Of a stretch of 64,000 bases of DNA, positions 13,901-24,498 are shown piece by piece. Location: NCBI GenBank assembly GCA_949130495.1, contig OX422207.1, positions 836,478,073 through 836,542,072 of the forward strand, given 5' to 3'. The notes beneath the pieces are model-generated. The model searched no databases. It had not been told where the DNA came from and saw only the letters and a list, made by a program, of their open reading frames with translations. This DNA is from Sambucus nigra (lineage: Eukaryota > Streptophyta > Magnoliopsida > Dipsacales > Adoxaceae). The translations under genes and the position numbers were made by a program. Within the stretch, counting starts at the first letter, position 1. Every line of letters starts with the position of its first letter.

Positions 13901-13943
13901 TAAAGGAGTGATCGCCCGAAATTTAATTTGGCGGGGTGTCACA
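10922..13943 (+). mobile_element. Chromovirus-type 5' LTR B
   Basis: A 3022-bp LTR runs from TGAAATACCCCGTAC to GGCGGGGTGTCACA and is followed two bases later by an initiator-Met PBS, which fixes its 3' end and its role as 5' LTR. The AGGCAAGTGTTTATCTTGC block lies at about +685 and the GATCGATC cluster at +1125 to +1176. Its end matches that of the solo LTRs and of the chromovirus at 53-64 kb, so it belongs to the same Tekay/Del-like group of long LTRs. No 3' partner was found in the window. Confidence 0.75.
12047..12098. repeat. GATCGATC palindrome cluster in LTR B
   Basis: Three palindromic blocks occur within 52 bases: GATCGATCGATCGA, CTCGATCGAG and TCGATCGATCGA. Each is TCGA-centred. 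Confidence 0.9.
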
Positions 13944-13945
13944 GG

Positions 13946-13957
13946 TGGCATCAGAGC
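13946..13957 (+). other. Primer binding site, initiator tRNA-Met
   Basis: TGGCATCAGAGC differs by one base from the canonical site and lies two bases after the end of LTR B. The next ~100 bases (CATCAGGTTCTAGTGTCCTT...) closely match the leader behind the chromovirus PBS at 61203, on the opposite strand. Confidence 0.8.
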
Positions 13958-15514
13958 ATCAGGTTCTAGTGTCCTTAGGATCTGTACGGCTTATTATGCT
14001 TTCAGCGTTGCTTTGTTTGTTATAGATCCCTATGTTTAGGATTGACGATTCCTTTGACGAGATTTAGTTCTCCTGCTATAATGTGTATACACTAGTGAAT
14101 TCTAATTTCGTTCGGATGTGTGCGTGTGCCGAGCGATGACGGATGTCAAAAGAGGACCGTTAAGCGTACATCAGGAGGCAGGGCTCAGTTGAGATTATGA
14201 AATATATCCGAGGATGATGACCGTAGTCGAGGTCACCTCCATTATGGCACGAGAAGCCACGACTATAAAGGCGACTAAGGTGCAGCAATGATTTTCAAAT
14301 GATGTTATAGTCAAATGAGGTGCGAGGGTAAACTTACCCAACGTATTACAAAAACGTGTAGAGACTGTCAGTGGGAAATTTTAGAAATGCGAAAATTTTA
14401 TGTGTTTACCAAAGGAGGTAAAGTATCGAAAGGCTTAAATATAGGACGGAGTGTGGCAAACTGAAAGTGAAAATTTAGAGAAAATTTTCTTGGCTTTCGG
14501 GACGAAATTATAATGGTTGGAGTCAACCAACAATTTTAGAAGTGGAATGCTATGCCTATAGGAGAACCTTAGGTACAGTGTTGACCGTATGTTCCTTCCT
14601 CAACTGTTCAGGATGAGAGACAAATGTGGTTCTGAACTCATCGAGGGAGGGCATGTCAGGGGTCCATTCGTGAATATGAATCTTAACCGTTAGCGAATTT
14701 TGTATCGAAAGAGGTAGATACTAGTAGAGGAAACGACTCCAAGTGGGAGACCAACTTATAATAATAGTTGATAATACTCGAGGAGGAAATTCTGATGGAC
14801 GACCGATTCAGAGGTTGATAATGTCATATTTTGTCAATATAGATGATAACGCTTCTTTGTGGGGGAAGTTAATTTTAGTCGAGAGTAAGACTGAATATAA
14901 GGGTGGTAGTGTAGCACCGCAAAGGGATGTGGATACACATCAGGGGAACCATTTAAATGCTTCAGATAGTTAAATTCTTACCAAGTGATGGTAAATTCAG
15001 TAAGTACTATTATAGATAGTAACATGATCTTTATGGCCTAAAAAGCTAAGGGAACAACCGGGATGGCTAACAGGAATCGAGTTTACTAACGTCCGAGAGA
15101 AGGACAATCCTAACCTGGTTAGTAGGACAAGTGGTAAGTGAATTATGTGTTGAGGTATTTTGTGCGGAGTGAGATCGCTCACAATAATATGTTCCAAAAT
15201 GAGAAAAAGGACAAGAATACGGTGCCTAGTAAAAGGCAACGATTAAAAATAATTTTGTTTTGGTTTGGGCAGACGTGTTACGTCCGAAAACCATTTGTGC
15301 AGTTAAGACGATTGCCAGGATGGAAGTATAAGTTGTATCCTTAGAGGATGCGGCGTGTTTATGTGACACGAGCGAGTCACCATATTTTGTTCATTGCTAG
15401 ATTAGCATGTGAAACGAGTTTAATGCATATCATTATAAATGCTACCATTATGTGAATATTTTTCCTTAGTATAGCGGTATTTTTCTTTGGTGCTATCCGC
15501 GGGGGATGAATGAG
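13958..15514 (+). mobile_element. Internal region of element B, non-coding
   Basis: This is the leader and internal DNA of the LTR B element. The first ~100 bases match the chromovirus leader; the rest shows no gag, protease, RT or integrase motif in any frame. The longest frames (14743-14973 and 15138-15344 on +) match nothing I recognise. It is either a large non-autonomous derivative or heavily decayed. The CACTA transposon is inserted at its right edge. Confidence 0.5.
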
Positions 15515-15562
15515 TATCACTACACCAAAATGGGCAAATTGTCACCTTTCAGCCGGCCAGCC

Positions 15563-15768
15563 TTGTCAAGGTCATTGACCGTGACAAAAAAACACGCGTT
15601 TTATGTCACGGTCATTGACCTTGACACGACCGTGACAACGACTTGTCACGGTCAATGACCGTGACAAGCCCGTGACAATTCAATTTGTCACGGTCTTGTC
15701 ACGGTCATTGACCGTGACAATTATTTAAATTCTTGTCACGGTCAAAGACCTTGACACGACCGTGACAA
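15563..15768. repeat. CACTA left subterminal palindromic repeats
   Basis: Five copies of a 23-25-bp near-perfect palindrome (arms TTGTCACGGTCA and TGACCGTGACAA, with a C/A variant in one arm), plus several half sites (CGACCGTGACAA, GCCCGTGACAA). In CACTA elements, subterminal repeats are the binding sites of the TNPA-class protein; I infer that role here. Confidence 0.9.
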
Positions 15769-15827
15769 TATTCGCAGCAAAAACCCTATCCCCCTTCTTT
15801 TTTCCCTCCCGCGCCGTTCCCTCCATT

Positions 15828-15915
15828 TCTCTCTCTCTCTCTCTCGACGCTGTTCTCTCTCTCTCTCTCTCTCTACTTTCAGGTCCATTTTCTCTCTCTC
15901 TCTCTCTCTCTCTCT
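15828..15915 (+). repeat. (CT)n microsatellite cluster
   Basis: Three CT runs are separated by short unique spacers, directly inside the left subterminal repeats. Confidence 0.9.
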
Positions 15916-15994
15916 TTCATTTATATATATATTTGTGTGTATATTTGTGTGTATGTGTATATATATATGTGTGTATGTGTGTATGTGTGTGCGT

Positions 15995-16455
15995 GGAGGG
16001 GGGCAGGGGGTGGGGGGTGGGGCGGGGTGGGGCAGGGTGGGGGAGGGGGTGGGGACGGTGGAGGGGGGCAGGGGGTGGGGCAGGGTGGGGGAGGGGGTGG
16101 GGGAGGGTGGGGTGGGGTGTGTGTGTGTGTGTGTGTGTGTGGTGGTGTGTGGTGGGGGAGGGGGTGGGGTGGGGTTGGGGTGTGTGTGTGTGTGTGTGTG
16201 GTGGTGTGTGGTGGGGGAGGGGGTGGTGGAGGGGTGGGGCAGGGGGTGGTTAGGGGTGGGGTGTGTGTGTGTGTGTGGTGGTGTGTGGTGGGGGAGGGGG
16301 TGGGGTGGGGTTGGGGTGTGTGTGTGTGTGTGTGTGTGTGTGGTGGTGTGTGGTGGGGGAGGGGGTGGTGGAGGGGTGGGGCAGGGGGTGGTTAGGGGTG
16401 GGGTGTGTGTGTGTGTGTGTGTGGTGTGTGGTGGTGGAGGGGGGCAGGGGTGGGG
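15995..16455 (+). repeat. G-rich / (GT)n minisatellite with higher-order repeat
   Basis: About 460 bases made almost only of G and T on the + strand: runs of GGGG to GGGGGG alternate with (GT)n tracts. A larger unit repeats with a period near 136 (TTGGGG at 16175 and again at 16311; two copies each of an A block and a B block that contains GGTTAGGGG). It has strong G-quadruplex and Z-DNA potential. The long open frames on both strands (Gly/Val/Cys-rich on +, Pro/His/Thr-rich on -) follow from the base composition and are not genes. Confidence 0.9.
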
Positions 16456-16702
16456 TGGGGTGGCAATTTTTGACACGACACGATACCCGACACGAACTCG
16501 ACACGAACTCGGATGATAAATTATTTATGTGTTGCAAGAATTTGAAATTAATTAAATTAAGTTATTGTAGGCCTATGAGTGCAGTGTTTGCTCATCTGAC
16601 ACGATTAGTTAAATGGGTCGGGTTAGGGTTGACTAATACTTAACACGAACCCGACATGACACGACCCGAACACGACACGACGCACACGAATTGCCACCCC
16701 TA
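16456..16702. mobile_element. hAT-like MITE inside the CACTA element
   Basis: About 247 bp with ends GGGGTGGCAATT and AATTGCCACCCC (12-bp inverted repeat) and an interior of ACACGAC/CCGACACGA words. It resembles the element at 4653-5046. No clean 8-bp duplication is visible because the left flank is the G-rich minisatellite. Confidence 0.55.
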
Positions 16703-16963
16703 GTGGGAATTGATATCCAAGACATGTATTTGAATTGATATCTATTTATTTGAATTGATAGAATTGTTTCTAGGATAATAATCCTACTATAAGATAATTG
16801 CTCAAAATAAATATTAAATAATAATTACTAAGATATCAATTCAAATAAAGTCTTAATAACCTAACCAAAAGAAATAAAATAAAATATCAAATAAATTATC
16901 ATCCACCTCATAGACATTCCCTACCAATCATTTTAAGATAATTTTATCCTTATAAAGATAATA

Positions 16964-17207
16964 GATTATGTAATTTTAGGACTTAAAATAATATTGATTA
17001 TGGATATAGGACAACAAACATTTTGTTTCCATTTTTAGTCCCTATTTTCAAATTAAAGGGACACGTGGCATGTTATGATTGGTTAACGTTTTATGAATAT
17101 GGGTCCGCGCCAGCGGTTTTATTAAAAAATAGGGACTAAAATCATAAATAAAATGTTTGTTGTCCTATTTTCAAAATACATATTACAATAAATCCTAAAT
17201 TTACAAA
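16964..17207 (+). mobile_element. Dispersed MITE copy 1
   Basis: The core 17006-17168 has inverted ends ATAGGACAACAAACATTTT and AAAATGTTTGTTGTCCTAT. A second, inverted copy lies at 23830-24075. The similarity extends beyond the core on both sides, so the mobile unit is probably the longer ~245-bp segment. No coding capacity. Confidence 0.7.
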
Positions 17208-17574
17208 CCCCTAAAGATAAATACCTTTGATTGCAAAGCATGCACTTGTATTATTTCTACGTGTAATTTGGAAATGCTTGTTTTTCTTTCTAGAGACCCG
17301 TGTCGTCAAAACTTGGTAGTGTTCGAGTGTGTTTTTATCACTAAATTATTATTTCACTAACAAATACTCCTTATATCCTAGATTAAGAGTCCATATTTAA
17401 TTTTTGTACTTACTAATAATACACTTAATCAATGGCTAGGATTAACCCTTATTCACTATTATGAAATTTGGTTAATTGATTATTTAAAAAAAAAAGCAAA
17501 AGTAGACTAACATATATATACAACACTAAAAGTAGACATCAATTTTATAAATAATTGATATTTTCATTCAAAAT
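17208..17574. other. AT-rich CACTA interior, nothing recognised
   Basis: Non-coding sequence between the MITE copy and the second G/GT-rich tract; no motif seen. Confidence 0.5.
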
Positions 17575-17695
17575 ATGTGTGTGTGCGTGTGTGTGTGTGT
17601 GTGCGTGTGTGTGTGTGCGTGTGGCGGGGGTGGGGTGGGGTGGGTAGGGGTGGTGTGTGTGTGTGTGTGTGTGTGCGTGTGGCGGGGGTGGTATT
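17575..17695 (+). repeat. Second G/GT-rich tract
   Basis: (GT)n with GC interruptions plus GGGGTGGGGTGGGG runs. The composition matches 15995-16455. It lies just upstream of the CACTA gene. Confidence 0.9.
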
Positions 17696-17797
17696 GACGG
17701 AACTTACACATACGTTATAATATAGACGAAACATTTTTTTATTTGTACTAATAACATTTTTTTTATCTGTACTAATAACATTTTTTTTCCAGCAAAA

Positions 17798-19502
17798 ATG
17801 TCTCCTTCAGATGTTAGGGCGAAGATGATGATGCTGTTTATGATGATGTCGTCGTCTGGGTTCGGTGGTAGCGGAGGCGACGAGGGCTCCTCCGCCCCTA
17901 GGCTCCCCAAATATGGAAAATTTGGGATTACCGTCGAAAACAAGTCGGAGCTTTTAGCGAGATCCCTCGAGCTGCTAAAGACGGTCATCGGCCCGGGGTT
18001 TATGAGTTGGAAGGAGGTGCCGTATGAGCTCAAGTTAGCTGTTTGGGCGGCACTACAGGTAATATTTATATGAATATTTCAATTTCAATTTCAATTTATA
18101 TTTATATTTATATTTATATTTATATTTATATTTATATTTATATTTATATTTATTCGCAACTAACATTGTATTTGTTGGACAGGAACAATTCAACTTGGAT
18201 CCAAAGCTACGCGATTCCGTCTTCGAGCAGTTGAGGGAGCAACACAAGACGTGGAAAAAAAATATGCGGACACGGTACTTTGGAAAAACACGAGAGACCA
18301 TTTTACAATGGCGCGGATCCGTCCCGCCCAAGGAGCCGATCTCATTGGCACAATGGCAAAAGTTCATTGACAATGAGATCGAGGATCGACAATTGGCATC
18401 TCGCCAATCGGGGAGGGAAAATCGGGCTAAAAAGACGGACGTGCACTACTCCGGCCGGACCTCTTACGCTGAGGTGGAGCATAGGATGAAGGTAATATTT
18501 AATTTATCTATAACTACAGAAATATATTATTGGATATTATTTTACTTTGCGGGGCCGATACTAATTTTACTTTACTTTATTTCATTTCAGGGGGTAGGGA
18601 GTGGGCCAGGGGGTAAGCCACATAGGCTCGATACTTATGTGGCTCTTCGGACGAAGAAGGGGAAGGACAAGGAGGTGTCCCCGAGCGTCGCGGCAACGAT
18701 TGTAAGTAATCCGACAGTTTAATTATTGTTAATTAAGTTATAATTTTTTAGTTTACTTATTTTACTAATCATGTGCTTTTTGTCGTTTCAGGCAAAGCTT
18801 AAGGAAGTGCATGAGTCGCAGTCTGATGCCGACAAGGCATCTTTGTCCACAGACGCACTCAGCCAAGTGCTTGGCTCTGATCGCAAGGGGAGGACAAGGG
18901 GAGTGAGCTCGCGGGTGGCCAAATCTAGGATCATCGGATTGGAGACGAGCGACACCGGGTTGGCTCGAACGGTGGATTCACACGATGCGAAGCTGTCCCG
19001 TTTGGAGGCGACGGTCCAAGATATGTACGCATTCATGAAGCGTACGTTGGGTGGAGACCGTAAAGAGAAAGGTAAAGGGAAAGGGAAGGAGAAGGCGGTG
19101 GAGGAGGAGGTGCGGGAAGACGAGGCGCAGGATGACGAGGATGTGGACCTCGCTGCTTCATCACCGACACGTTCGTACTTCGACGATCCACTTCCCTATT
19201 TGACGCCCTCCAACAGACCATTATCGACGATTGGTTGGCCGAGCGTGTTCATATTGGACATATTTGATGTCCAGCGGATAGGGCGGGGGTTGAGGGACCC
19301 GGATATCATCGAGGGTGGAATAGTCCATGGACGTGTGCTTCAAGGGATGGAGTCCAGGGTGCTCGTCACGCATGTCATACCCGGGAAGGAGAACTCCCTA
19401 CTGTGGTTGCGTGAACAATGCGGCACGACATATATTAGTGGGTGCGTCAATTCGTATGTCGTGTGGCCTACTCACCTCCTCAGTTTTATACAAGACATGT
19501 AG
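17798..19502 (+). CDS. TNPA-like CACTA protein (Transposase_24 type), 4 exons
   Basis: Exons are 17798-18058, 18183-18491, 18591-18701 and 18792-19502. All three introns are GT...AG and phase 0 (donors CAG|GTAATA, AAG|GTAATA, ATT|GTAAGT; acceptors GACAG, TTTCAG, TTTCAG). The joined frame is 463 residues with no interruption. The residue 88-190 segment (FEQLREQHKTWKKNMRTRYF, then YAEVEHRMK) and the C-terminal SYVVWPTHL fit the plant Ptta/En/Spm Transposase_24 family. Residues about 318-347 are Lys/Gly then Glu/Asp-rich low complexity. In En/Spm the TNPA-class protein binds the subterminal repeats in the nucleus; here the palindromes at both ends are the likely sites. It is the only gene in the element. 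The first ATG was chosen because it opens exon 1. The family call is by motif only. Confidence 0.8.
18095..18152 (+). repeat. (TTTATA)n hexanucleotide repeat in intron 1
   Basis: About ten copies of TTTATA (or TATATT) lie inside the first intron of the CACTA gene. The short Ile/Tyr-rich and Lys/Tyr-rich frames over it are artefacts. Confidence 0.95.
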
Positions 19503-19742
19503 TAACATTATTTTCAAGTTTGTCCATTTTAATTATATTTGGATTATATCGTCATGTATATTATTTTTACTTTGAAAATTTGGATTATACTGTCATGAAT
19601 ATATATTTGCATTATCTTTAGTTTGTGTTGGATATATGATGTTTGGAACAGGTACAACGTTGTTATAACAGGTACAAATATACTGCTGGGCAGTGGCGGT
19701 GGCCATACTGCCCAGCAGATTTTTTTTAAATTCTGCCCAGAA

Positions 19743-20022
19743 TTGTCACGGTCATTGACCGTGACAAGTCCTTGACAACATTTGTCACGGGCAATGACCG
19801 TGACAATTTTTTTTAAAAAGGATCGCGGCTTAGTCACGGTTTAAAACCGTGACAAACGTGTCAAGGTCAATGACCGTGACACGACCGTGACACAAAACGC
19901 GAGTTTTGTGTCAAGGTCAATGACCGTGACACGACCGTGACAAAAAAAGTTGTCTCGCCTCGAAATGTCACGGTCATTGACCTTGACAAGGTGAATTTGT
20001 CAAGGTCAATGACCGTGACAAA
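19743..20022. repeat. CACTA right subterminal palindromic repeats
   Basis: Seven copies of the same TGTCACGG...CCGTGACA palindrome (one a TTTAAA-centred variant near 19830), plus half sites. Together with the left end this makes about twelve full palindromes. Confidence 0.9.
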
Positions 20023-20045
20023 TGGGCAAATTTGGTGTAGTGTAT

Positions 20046-21079
20046 ATTAACAATGTTTTATACTTTATTGAGGCTACTCGTTGTAGTGATGCGATACACG
20101 AGTATGATATTATCTTTGTTAAAATGTTATAGAAATGGGTAGTATGATAGTGGGCATTTCTTGCAAGGCTATCGGAGTAGTTACATTAGTGCAACACGTT
20201 TTGTTTTGGCAAGGCTTTACCTGTAAGAATGTTGGACTCGCACTTATATTATCTATCCTGGAGACTTCGGAGGAAATAGTGGGCTCGAGATATTCGATAC
20301 CAATGTATGTATAAACTTTGTCAGTATGATTCAGTATGTATCGGGATTTACCATTGAGAGAAAAGACTTGACTCGGTATTATGTTTAGCACTCCGGACTT
20401 AGTGATAGGAAGAGTGCAGTGTTATATTTATCCTTAAGAGATGTGGGAGTTAAGAGTTATACCCCTAATGTTAGAAAAAGTAAATTTAGAGAATTTCGAT
20501 CGTATGTATCCGAGGTTTATAGAATGTAATTACCATCAACCAATACGGGACGATAGTGAAATTGGTGAAACGTTCTTTGTTAAGCATAATTACGGGAGAA
20601 ATTATAACTTTTCTGTCAAGGGACGGAATAAAGGGGTATATACTATGGACGGAGGACCTAACGGATTTCGATAACCAACAATGCTAGGTAGTAGTGTATC
20701 GGGGGGTTCCTTGTTTGGATTTCGCTTTGCGAGACATCCCACGCATGAAACTTAGCGTAAGGTTGGAACTAGGGAGACGTTTGGTCACTATTCTATGAGT
20801 TCGGTACCCTGGTCGAAATGGGATCAAGTAATTATGTATGTAAGTTGGAAGTTGAATTTTGTTTTAAGGTCATTGGAGTCGGATTTTTGTGGTAGGAAAG
20901 CATTGAAAGTTATCCCCACGAGTTGAGGGGTGGAACGATGATAAGGAGAATTTAAGAATTTTGATTTCTAGAGTGATTGAGAGTACCCAAATGTCATAAC
21001 TGTGTACAGAACACAAGGTGAATAAAGAGTTGGAATGATTTTTAGCATGGATTATCTGGAAAGAACTTTATATTATACA
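20046..21079 (+). other. Decayed LTR-element DNA right of the CACTA insertion
   Basis: No gene recognised. Positions about 20687-20785 resemble the solo LTR at about 43605-43700 (GGGGGGTTCCTTGTTTGGATTTCG, GAGACA.CCCACGCA.GAA, CTAGGGAGA). This region is therefore LTR-derived, perhaps the continuation of LTR A or part of element B. Confidence 0.45.
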
Positions 21080-22300
21080 AAAGCGATGACCTGTAATTAT
21101 TTTGATGAATAGAGCGTTAGTAATTTATTTTGGTTGTTGTACCTATTTGGGAAAATTGTTGTACTTATCTGAGGAAGGTTGAGAATTATTATTCCTCTTC
21201 GCATAATACGTCTTTTTATTTTGGAAGATATTGCCAAATAAGTTTTTATTCCAATCTTTAATAATATTAGTATGCTCCTGAATATTATCCTCAAGCTTGT
21301 ATTGGTTGTTCCAAGTATTTTTTACTATGTCATCAAAATCTTTTCCATCAAACCAATAAACAAAAAAATCTAAAAGGTTTATTTTTTTCTCAAGTTTTAA
21401 ATTTTTCTTTCAAAGCGGATGGCAATGGTCTGACACAGTCCTCGACACATTTTCTACAGTTGGTTTCGGATACTTGAGTCTCTATTCGTTGTTAGCAAGG
21501 GACATATCCAACCGGATCATAGTGTTCGCAAAACCATCACAATTGTCAGTCCAAGTGAGTTTAGGTCCATTACGCCCAAGATCCGAGAGGTTGCACCTGT
21601 TGATATTATCAGGGAATCTTGACCATTTGGCGATAGCTACTTGTTTGGTATAGGACTTTCTCTCCGACTCTTCAATGTGGTCGTTGAAATCTTTAGCAAC
21701 CATTTTCCCAGAGTTGTTTCCTAAGGCGTGGGAGGGGGTTGGCATATATTGCCGAAAACAACCCTTCGTTATAGTAGGTTAAATATACCTCCAGAATGAC
21801 CAGTTAGTTCAGAAACTTCTTGCCTTACAAGGCCCAAACTACTAAAGATTTTTAACACATTTGTGATAGGAACATGAATCTTCAGAATAACAACAATGTC
21901 AGGGGTGCAGGTATTCATCAACTCCTTGAAAGTAGGATTGAATGGGGGTTTATTTTCCCCTTGACAATTCCAAATAATTGCAACCATTGATGGTAAGTGA
22001 TTTATAATTTGGGCAAATCCTTACTCCGCCATTGAAGCTTGTCTGACGTCTTCAATAATATGTCCTGATACCCCCCTTGACCTCCACTGGTGTCGTTACT
22101 CATGAATCTATGTCTTCCAATATCGGAGTCATGTCGGACACAACTGGCTGAGCTTGTTGAATGTTCCATTTCGTTTTGAATATTATCGCTTCCTCTACCT
22201 TGCTCTCTAAATTCACCATTACTTCCCCGGTCACAAGGACTTGTTTTTTTATTTGGACACAGGTTGAATGGGAATTCCATTTGAGGTAGCAGTGCTTGTT
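21080..22300 (-). pseudogene. LINE (L1-type) ORF2 endonuclease remnant
   Basis: The minus-strand frame starting at 21987 reads WNCQG, then PDIVVILK and GHSGGIF, in the order of the N-terminal APE endonuclease of plant L1-type LINEs. The frame 21745-21482 continues with the DFN, RCNLSDLG.NGPKLTWT and IRLDMSLAN region. Downstream (21480-21100) the wording WNKNLFGNIFQNK fits the linker before the RT domain. Stops and frameshifts separate the pieces. The RT itself is absent, so the copy is 3'-truncated or interrupted near 21080. The upstream segment 22280-22002 is probably the ORF1/ORF2 junction. Confidence 0.65.
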
Positions 22301-22584
22301 TACATGTTCAGGGGAGAGGGAGTATTTTGGGTGGGTTTAGAATTGAACAACTCTAAGTGGACACATAAATTTGACACATTTAATGCGACTTAGTGACATG
22401 TCACGGCAATATTGGCTTGTGTCTGCGCTGCATTATTATGGGGCTTGTCTAGAGCCCGGATACAGTGTCACAAAAAATATATCAAAATTTTGTATCAACG
22501 TATAAGGACTCTTTAGAATGTGTTTCGTTTGTAAGATTAATATGATGGTTTCCTTGTAAATGTGGTTTGTCGGTATGGGTAGTT
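22301..22584 (-). other. Probable LINE linker sequence
   Basis: Lies between the recognisable LINE endonuclease and the hAT-like insertion; no motif of its own is recognised. Confidence 0.3.
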
Positions 22585-23437
22585 GCAGGGACGAAGCAAT
22601 AGCAGGACCAAGGGGGCCATGGCCCCCTCCAAGCTTTTACAAATTTGCATTTCAATGCTATACAATTTATGAATTCACTATCTTTTTTTGTTACATATCC
22701 CTTATTGATGGAGGCATGGATTTTCAGTCGTCCAAAGCCCATATGAGAATTGCATTACAAAATCAAAGTGAGCCGCACCTATCCACCCATTTGACTAAGC
22801 CTTAAAATGTAAATCACAAAATGTTTTTCCCATTCAAACCATTTTCTTTAAGAATGTTCAAACAGAGTTTTAAAAAATCATTTATTCATTTAAATATTTT
22901 ACCACTCGTCAAAATCCTATTATTCTAATGGGCCATTATTTGAGGTCTCTCTTTTTCTCAATTTAAATTTTTCCTAACTGCAAATTAGCCGACTATCTGT
23001 GATAAGTTTTGCTTTAATATGCAAATGCTCTTTTTGACATTTAAATACATTCTCGTTGAAACTATTCTACATAATTGTAAATTTAAAGTTTGACTTGTAT
23101 TGTTTGTTATAAAGCATAAATAATGTTTGATGTCATGTAAATTCTATTTCAGGCTTTTTAAAGTTAAAACAAATGCTAGGTCAAGGTGTTAAAAATTAAA
23201 ACGCAATAAGATATTCATTTTCCATGTAAATAACTAAGCTACTCAATTATTTTTGAAAATTTTTTTGTATCTTCTAAATTCACTGTCTTAGTTTTTTCCT
23301 TTTAATAAAATGCTTATAGGTCATTTATGTATATACGACCATTATATTTTGTTGATAAATATATATTATATTGTCAGATGAAAATTTAATTTTCATAAAG
23401 CTTTGGCCCCTTAAGATTAAATCCTGGCTTCCTTCTT
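22585..23437. mobile_element. hAT-like non-autonomous transposon
   Basis: An 853-bp insertion is flanked by perfect 8-bp direct repeats GGGTAGTT (22577-22584 and 23438-23445). The ends are degenerate inverted repeats (GCAGGGACGAAGC against AAGAAGGAAGCC), followed inwards by GGGGGCCATGGCCCCC on the left and TTTGGCCCCTTAAG on the right. This CAGGGACGAAGCCAGG...GGGGCC layout is one I associate with plant hAT elements. No transposase frame is present. Confidence 0.75.
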
Positions 23438-23445
23438 GGGTAGTT

Positions 23446-23640
23446 GGCCCATTGTCCCCAACCCTTAGTTGAGGTCCTGTATTTATCACGTCGGACAGTG
23501 TGGCTTTTGTCAAGTCACCCACCTTAGTTATCACCTTTTTCCCATGCAAAACATTTCTACCCTTAACTTTCGCCCCACCCATTTGTAGGTTTGTCCTGTT
23601 CGGCTGCTCCTGCCCACTTTTAACCGTCCATCACTTGCTT
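23446..23640 (-). pseudogene. Upstream part of the same LINE, putative
   Basis: The minus-strand frame (to 23582) continues directly beyond the hAT-like target duplication, which suggests it was contiguous with 22301-22576 before that insertion. I recognise no domain; assignment to LINE ORF1 or the linker is by position only. Confidence 0.3.
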
Positions 23641-23829
23641 CTGTAGGTTTAAGAAGTTAGTAGGTCGGATTTAGATGCCTGGTCAATATATCCTTTGATT
23701 GGATAAAAGTAATATTTGACGTAATTGAACCTAAAAATGGCGTTTAAAGCAATTAAGAACGCTAGATTAGATCAAAAATATATTTTCACATGGAACCCTC
23801 TTCTTCCTTTTCCTGGTTATATTAATGGG

Positions 23830-24075
23830 ACTTTGTAAATTTATGACCTATTATAATATGTATTTCGAAAATAGGATAACAAATATTTTATTTATAGTTT
23901 TAGTTTCTATTTTTTAATAAAGCCGCTGGCGCGGATCCATATTCATAAAACGTCAACCAATCACAGCATGCCACGTGTCCCTTTAATTTGAAAATGGGGA
24001 CTAAAAATGAAAACGAAATATTTGTTGTCCTATATTCATAATCAATATTATTCTAAGTCCTAAAAGTACATAATC
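23830..24075 (-). mobile_element. Dispersed MITE copy 2
   Basis: Inverted copy of 16964-17207; core 23871-24033 with ends ATAGGATAACAAAT and ATTTGTTGTCCTAT. Confidence 0.7.
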
Positions 24076-24427
24076 TATATATTAATTACGACCCAAACAT
24101 TATTTCTCCAGCTCATTGAATATTCATCAACAAACAAAACTACACAAATATAATTGGGGAAAGTACTCTTAGATCCCTCACAAATAAATTTTAAACACTA
24201 AAGAAATTTTAATAAATTTTAAACACTTAGGTACACTAATTCTCTTATTGTAAAAGTTCACGCTAGTGACATAACAAATGGACATAATAATAAATTATCC
24301 TTAAATATTTAAAAATTATTACCAATGGACCTAATTGTAAATTGTCCAATATAATTTGCATGACAAAATGAGCTTTGCAATTTGGACAAATAAATTTGAA
24401 TTTGAAGGATGTCAGAATATAGAAGTG

Positions 24428-24431
<4 letters not shown>

Positions 24432-24496
<65 letters not shown>
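24432..24496. repeat. (AT)n microsatellite
   Basis: About 65 uninterrupted bases of AT dinucleotides. Confidence 0.95.

Positions 24497-24498
<2 letters not shown>

Larger units (their letters stand above)
15518..20042 (+). mobile_element. CACTA (En/Spm) transposon, non-autonomous
   Basis: A 4525-bp element starts CACTACACCAAA and ends TTTGGTGTAGTG, the CACTA-superfamily terminus. It is flanked by the expected 3-bp target duplication TAT (15515-15517 and 20043-20045). Both ends carry subterminal palindromic repeats (15563-15768 and 19743-20022). Inside, in order, are CT-rich microsatellites, a long G/GT-rich minisatellite, a hAT-like insertion, a copy of a dispersed MITE, a second G/GT-rich tract, and one four-exon gene on the + strand (17798-19502). 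No TNPD/DDE transposase gene is present, so mobility would need a helper element. Confidence 0.9.

Noticed and set aside
15742..16643. Long ORFs on both strands (Pro/His/Thr-rich on -, Gly/Val/Cys-rich on +)
   Set aside because: They are translations of the G/GT minisatellite and CT repeats; several overlapping frames are open only because of base composition.
15563..20022. Regular short repeats at the CACTA ends considered as a CRISPR-like array
   Set aside because: Plant DNA, palindromic units with irregular spacing and half sites, and exact CACTA termini with a TAT duplication.
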